From Mycobacterium gordonae (GTDB taxonomy: Bacteria > Actinomycetota > Actinomycetes > Mycobacteriales > Mycobacteriaceae): a stretch of 64,000 bases of DNA. Shown piece by piece: positions 60,772 through 64,000 of this stretch (the first letter of the stretch is position 1; each line of letters starts with the position of its first letter). The stretch is from NCBI RefSeq assembly GCF_017086405.1, contig NZ_CP070973.1:4186739-4250738 (forward strand), read 5' to 3'. The notes beneath the pieces were generated by a model. It did not search any database, was not told the origin of the DNA, and saw only the letters and a list, made by a program, of their open reading frames with translations. Made by a program: the position numbers and the translations under genes.

Positions 60772-63700
60772 GTGAACTATTTCGTCTTGCCACCAGAGAT
60801 CAACGCAGCCAGCTTGTTCTCTGGCGCAGGGTCGGCACCGATGGTTTCTGCGGCCGCCGCCTGGGACGGGCTAGCGGCCGAATTATCGGACGCAGCAGCT
60901 TCTTTCGGGTCGATCACGACAGGGCTGACACATCAGGTGTGGCAGGGACCAGCCGCGCAGGCGATGGCCGCCGCGGCAGACCCCTACGCGCGGTGGCTCT
61001 CCAGCATGGCCACCCAGGCCGATCAGGCAGCGAAGCAAGCGCGCTCCCTGGCGGCAGTCTTCGAGTCAGCCCGAGCCATGATGGTGCTACCGGAGCTGGT
61101 GGCGGCCAACCGTTCTCAGCTGGTGTCGCTGGTGCTTTCGAACATCTTCGGCCAAAACCTCCCCGCCATCGCCGCCACTGAAGCCCACTATGAGCAGATG
61201 TGGGCCCAGGCCGTGTCCACGATGTCGACCTATCATTTCGCAGCATCCGAGGTCGTCTCCGCGCTCCCTCCACTCACCCAGACCGTGGAGCAGCTGGCCA
61301 GCCTGCAGGTCCAAACACTCGGTACGCAGTCGCCCGCCCTGGCGGCGGCGTCGCCACCCGCAATCAGAACGATCGCACTCAGCCTGGGCTTGGCCAACGT
61401 CGGCGCCGCCAACTTCGGCAACGCAAACCTCGGCTCCGGAAACTTCGGTGCTGGCAACCTTGGCGATTACAACCTAGGCTTCGGAAACTTCGGCAGTTCC
61501 AATGTCGGCTTCGGAAACCTCGGCGCCGGAAACATCGGCCTGGGAAACACCGGCGGCAGCAATTTTGGCCTGGGCAACGCGGGTGCTTTCAACATCGGCC
61601 TGGCCAATACGGGCGATAACAACTTCGGCCTCGGCCTGACCGGCAACAATCTGATCGGTTTCGGCGACACGTATGTCCGCCTGGAGAATTCAAGCATAGT
61701 CCAGTTCAACGTCGGACAGCTCAATTCCGGCACGGGCAACCTCGGCCTGTTCAACTCCGGCAGCGGGAACGTAGGCTTCTTCAACTCGGGCACCGGTAAT
61801 TTCGGTATCGGAAACTCAGGAAGCTACAACACGGGGCTTTTCAACACCGGAACTGCCAGCACTGGCATCTTCAATGCCGGCATGTTCAACACCGGCATAC
61901 TGAATGCGGGGAACGCAAATACCGGCAACCTCAATGTCGGCGACTACAACACAGGCGATTTCAACCCCGGTGTGTCCAACACGGGCAGCTTCAACACCGG
62001 CAACGCAAATACCGGTTTAGCGAACGCGGGCAATATCAACACCGGCATGTTCAACACCGGCGACATGAATAACGGCGCGTTCTACGCCGGCCAGAACCAG
62101 GGCAGACTCCATTTCGTCATCACAACGCCCGACATAACTCTTCCGCCCATTGGCATCCCCTCCATCACAGTCCCCGGGTTCAATCTGCCGGCGATATCTC
62201 TGCCCTCCCTGTCAATCCCCGCCTTCCAGACACCGGATGACATCTTCGTCGGCGCGTTTGAACTACCGGAATTGACCATTCCGTCGCTGACCATCCCGCC
62301 GGTATCGCTCGGCAACATCGCCGTGGACCGCTTCGGCCTGCCCGAGCTGACCATCCCCTCGCTGACCATCCCGCCGGTATCGCTCGGCAACATCGCCGTG
62401 GACCGCTTCGGCCTGCCCGAGTTGACCATCCCCTCGCTGACCATCCCGCCGGTATCGCTCGGCAACATCGCCGTCGACGGATTCGGCCTGCCCGACCTCA
62501 CCATCCCCTCGCTGACCATCCCGCCGGTATCGCTCGGCAACATCGCCGTCGACGGATTCGGCCTGCCCGACCTCACCATCCCCTCGCTGACCATCCCGCC
62601 GGTATCGCTCGGCAACATCGCCGTCGACGGATTCGCACTACCCGAACTCACCATCCCCTCCCTATTCATCCCGCCCGTCACCCTCGGCAACATCGCCGTC
62701 GACGGATTCGCACTACCCGAACTCACCATCCCCTCCCTATTCATCCCGCCCGTCACCCTCGGCAACATCGCCGTCGACGGATTCGCACTACCCGAACTCA
62801 CCATCCCCTCCCTGCTCATCCCCCCGGTCACCCTCGGCAACATCGCCGTCGACGGATTCGCACTGCCGGCGTTGGAAATTCCTCCGGTTACCATTCCGGA
62901 ATGGCAGACTCCCGCAAATATCACTGTCGGCGCCTTCAGCTTGCCCGGAATAACGACACCTGAGATTGACTTCCCATTAATCGGTTTACCCGAAATACTT
63001 ATTCCACCGATCAAAACCCCATTGGTATCGGTGAGCGGATTTCAGCTACCTGATGTAACATTTCCACGTGTCACCGTGCCCTATTTTCAAACACCGTCGG
63101 TAACTTACCCAGGGACAGGTGGTGCTCCCACTCGAATCCTATATATAGATGTTAACGGCGGAGCAATCGGCGATCTGAATTTCTATATCCCGCCCTTGAA
63201 TGTGAATTCATTCTTCTTTGGAACGGAATCGCCAGGGATTATTAGCTCGTTTACTGTTGCTGGCCTACAGATATCCAAGTTTGACCTACCTTTCATCACC
63301 ATTAAGAATCCGGACGGTGACTTTTATGTAATACCGAGCTTGGCGATTGGAGCTTGGGATCTCCCATCTATTCAGATCCCCGCTACCCAAGTTCAAGGTT
63401 TTACGCTCCCGCAGATCACGATACCCGAATTTACAACACCTGGGCTGACCATCCCCGCCATCGGCATCGACCAGTTCTTCCTGCCCCAAATCACCACCCC
63501 CGCCATCGCCACCCCACCACTGACCATCCCCGCCATCGGCATCGACCAGTTCGTCCTGCCCCAAATCACCACCCCCGCCATCGCCACCCCACCACTGACC
63601 ATCCCCGCCATCGGCATCGACCGATTCTTCCTGCCCCAAATCACCACCCCCGCCATCGCCACCCCAGCATTGACCATCCCGCCGATCGGCGTGGGAAGCT

Positions 63701-64000
63701 TTGCGCTGCCGGAGATTACGACTCCACCGATCACCACCCCAGCATTGACCATCCCCTCGCTCGGCGTCGGAGGATTCCTCCTACCCGAAATCACCACCCC
63801 ACCCATCACCACCCCAGCACTGACCATCCCCTCGCTCGGCGTCGGAGGATTCCTCCTACCCGAAATCACCACCCCACCCATCACCACCCCACCACTGACC
63901 ATCCCCTCCATCGGCGTCGGAGGATTCCTCCTACCCGAAATCACCACCCCACCCATCACCACCCCACCACTGACCATCCCCTCCATCGGCGTCGGAGGAT
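60772..64000 (+). CDS. PPE family protein, MPTR-type, with 25-residue repeats (open at window end)
   Basis: GTG at 60772 follows a GGGAAGG site. The PPE domain (about residues 1-180) starts VNYFVLPPEINAASLFSGAG and has the VWQGPAAQAMAAAADPY helix with the W-x-G motif. Then come NxGxGNxG pentapeptides (about residues 200-440: NFGNANLGSGNFGAGN and so on), followed by Ile/Pro-rich repeats of 25 residues (GLPELTIPSLTIPPVSLGN type). No stop is met in 1076 codons. PPE proteins are exported by ESX systems with PE partners, but no PE gene is next to its start. The repeats suggest a long, stiff surface fibre. Confidence 0.93.
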   Translation, partial: MNYFVLPPEINAASLFSGAGSAPMVSAAAAWDGLAAELSDAAASFGSITTGLTHQVWQGPAAQAMAAAADPYARWLSSMATQADQAAKQARSLAAVFESARAMMVLPELVAANRSQLVSLVLSNIFGQNLPAIAATEAHYEQMWAQAVSTMSTYHFAASEVVSALPPLTQTVEQLASLQVQTLGTQSPALAAASPPAIRTIALSLGLANVGAANFGNANLGSGNFGAGNLGDYNLGFGNFGSSNVGFGNLGAGNIGLGNTGGSNFGLGNAGAFNIGLANTGDNNFGLGLTGNNLIGFGDTYVRLENSSIVQFNVGQLNSGTGNLGLFNSGSGNVGFFNSGTGNFGIGNSGSYNTGLFNTGTASTGIFNAGMFNTGILNAGNANTGNLNVGDYNTGDFNPGVSNTGSFNTGNANTGLANAGNINTGMFNTGDMNNGAFYAGQNQGRLHFVITTPDITLPPIGIPSITVPGFNLPAISLPSLSIPAFQTPDDIFVGAFELPELTIPSLTIPPVSLGNIAVDRFGLPELTIPSLTIPPVSLGNIAVDRFGLPELTIPSLTIPPVSLGNIAVDGFGLPDLTIPSLTIPPVSLGNIAVDGFGLPDLTIPSLTIPPVSLGNIAVDGFALPELTIPSLFIPPVTLGNIAVDGFALPELTIPSLFIPPVTLGNIAVDGFALPELTIPSLLIPPVTLGNIAVDGFALPALEIPPVTIPEWQTPANITVGAFSLPGITTPEIDFPLIGLPEILIPPIKTPLVSVSGFQLPDVTFPRVTVPYFQTPSVTYPGTGGAPTRILYIDVNGGAIGDLNFYIPPLNVNSFFFGTESPGIISSFTVAGLQISKFDLPFITIKNPDGDFYVIPSLAIGAWDLPSIQIPATQVQGFTLPQITIPEFTTPGLTIPAIGIDQFFLPQITTPAIATPPLTIPAIGIDQFVLPQITTPAIATPPLTIPAIGIDRFFLPQITTPAIATPALTIPPIGVGSFALPEITTPPITTPALTIPSLGVGGFLLPEITTPPITTPALTIPSLGVGGFLLPEITTPPITTPPLTIPSIGVGGFLLPEITTPPITTPPLTIPSIGVGG
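62266..62875 (+). repeat. Eight tandem 75-bp repeats in the PPE gene, array 1
   Basis: The core GGCAACATCGCCGT occurs at 62311, 62386, 62461, 62536, 62611, 62686, 62761 and 62836, exactly 75 bp apart, so each unit is 25 codons. Neighbouring copies share the same variants (VDRFGLPEL twice, VDGFGLPDL twice, VDGFALPEL several times), which shows recent local duplication. Confidence 0.95.
63445..64000 (+). repeat. At least seven full 75-bp repeats in the PPE gene, array 2
   Basis: Units beginning CTGACCATCCC or TTGACCATCCC start at 63445, 63520, 63595, 63670, 63745, 63820, 63895 and 63970, again 75 bp apart, with the last one cut by the window end. Two unit types occur, a GIDQFFLPQITTPAIATP type followed by a GVGGFLLPEITTPPITTP type. 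The period equals that of array 1 although the sequence differs. Confidence 0.95.

Noticed and set aside
59972..60793. 273-residue minus-strand open frame between IS110 and PPE
   Set aside because: It is rich in Arg, Ser and Gly with no family-like stretch, and it overlaps the PPE start on the other strand. The FtsI-like piece is in a different frame.
62082..63014. Minus-strand open frame with 25-residue repeats opposite the PPE gene
   Set aside because: It is the shadow of the 75-bp repeat array. The plus-strand frame has the PPE domain and start, so the minus frame is by-product.
63393..63986. Minus-strand repeat protein opposite the second PPE array
   Set aside because: Same reason: periodic DNA stays open in several frames, and no start site or family match is seen.
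62266..64000. CRISPR-like regular repeats
   Set aside because: The repeats are contiguous 75-bp coding units with no unique spacers and lie inside one open frame.
1..64000. tRNA and rRNA genes
   Set aside because: No cloverleaf-like sequence with a GTTCGA-type T-loop in context, and no rRNA stretch, was recognised by eye.

Overview
The window is GC-rich chromosomal DNA from a mycobacterium, most likely a slow grower. It carries a PE_PGRS gene, a PPE gene with MPTR-type pentapeptide repeats, five TetR regulators, several P450s and many flavin monooxygenases. It also holds the mycobacterial division and cell-wall (dcw) block in the Rv2143 to Rv2158c order of M. tuberculosis. The species cannot be fixed from the sequence alone.

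Positions 1-38000 form an accessory lipid and hydrocarbon oxidation region that has been heavily rearranged. A minus-strand operon (10977 down to at least 922, perhaps on into a P450 at 806) encodes a short-chain dehydrogenase, a ferritin-like diiron protein, three Baeyer-Villiger-type monooxygenases (BVMOs) and an HSL-type esterase. The third BVMO is split by an IS21-family element with a 6-bp target duplication. Next come two divergent TetR/diiron-type gene sets, a thioesterase that lacks a normal start codon, and a BtrH-like protein. A second block runs ferredoxin, CYP153, ferredoxin reductase, SCP2, acyl-CoA ligase and Zn alcohol dehydrogenase, with a divergent AraC-type regulator at 22583. 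Together these could take an alkane-like chain to an alcohol, an aldehyde or acid, and an acyl-CoA. The BVMO/esterase/SDR set could handle ketones and esters from sub-terminal oxidation. The gene families match those of the M. tuberculosis virS-mymA locus, but here they are multiplied and joined to a CYP153 system. From 23.6 to 38 kb the region mixes small operons (hotdog/hydrolase/TetR; Zn-ADH/CMD), two PIN-domain toxin-antitoxin pairs, and many gene fragments: an IS1380-type transposase, a thiolase-like gene with a large internal deletion, a tyrosine recombinase, a TIR domain, a P450 tail, and a BVMO head joined to an esterase tail.

Positions 38148-55247 are conserved core genome. They hold a phosphoribosyltransferase (Rv2143-like) and then, all on the minus strand, Rv2144c-like membrane protein, wag31, yggT, sepF, yggS, yfiH/pgeF, ftsZ, ftsQ, murC, murG, ftsW, murD, mraY, murF and murE. 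Many of these overlap by 4-8 nt.

Positions 55354-64000 lie upstream of murE, where pbpB/ftsI is expected. They contain a PE_PGRS gene, a frameshifted IS256-type transposase, an intact IS110-type transposase, a short piece that looks like the decayed C-terminus of FtsI on the expected strand, and the start of a large PPE gene. The PPE gene has two arrays of 75-bp (25-residue) repeats and is still open at the window end.
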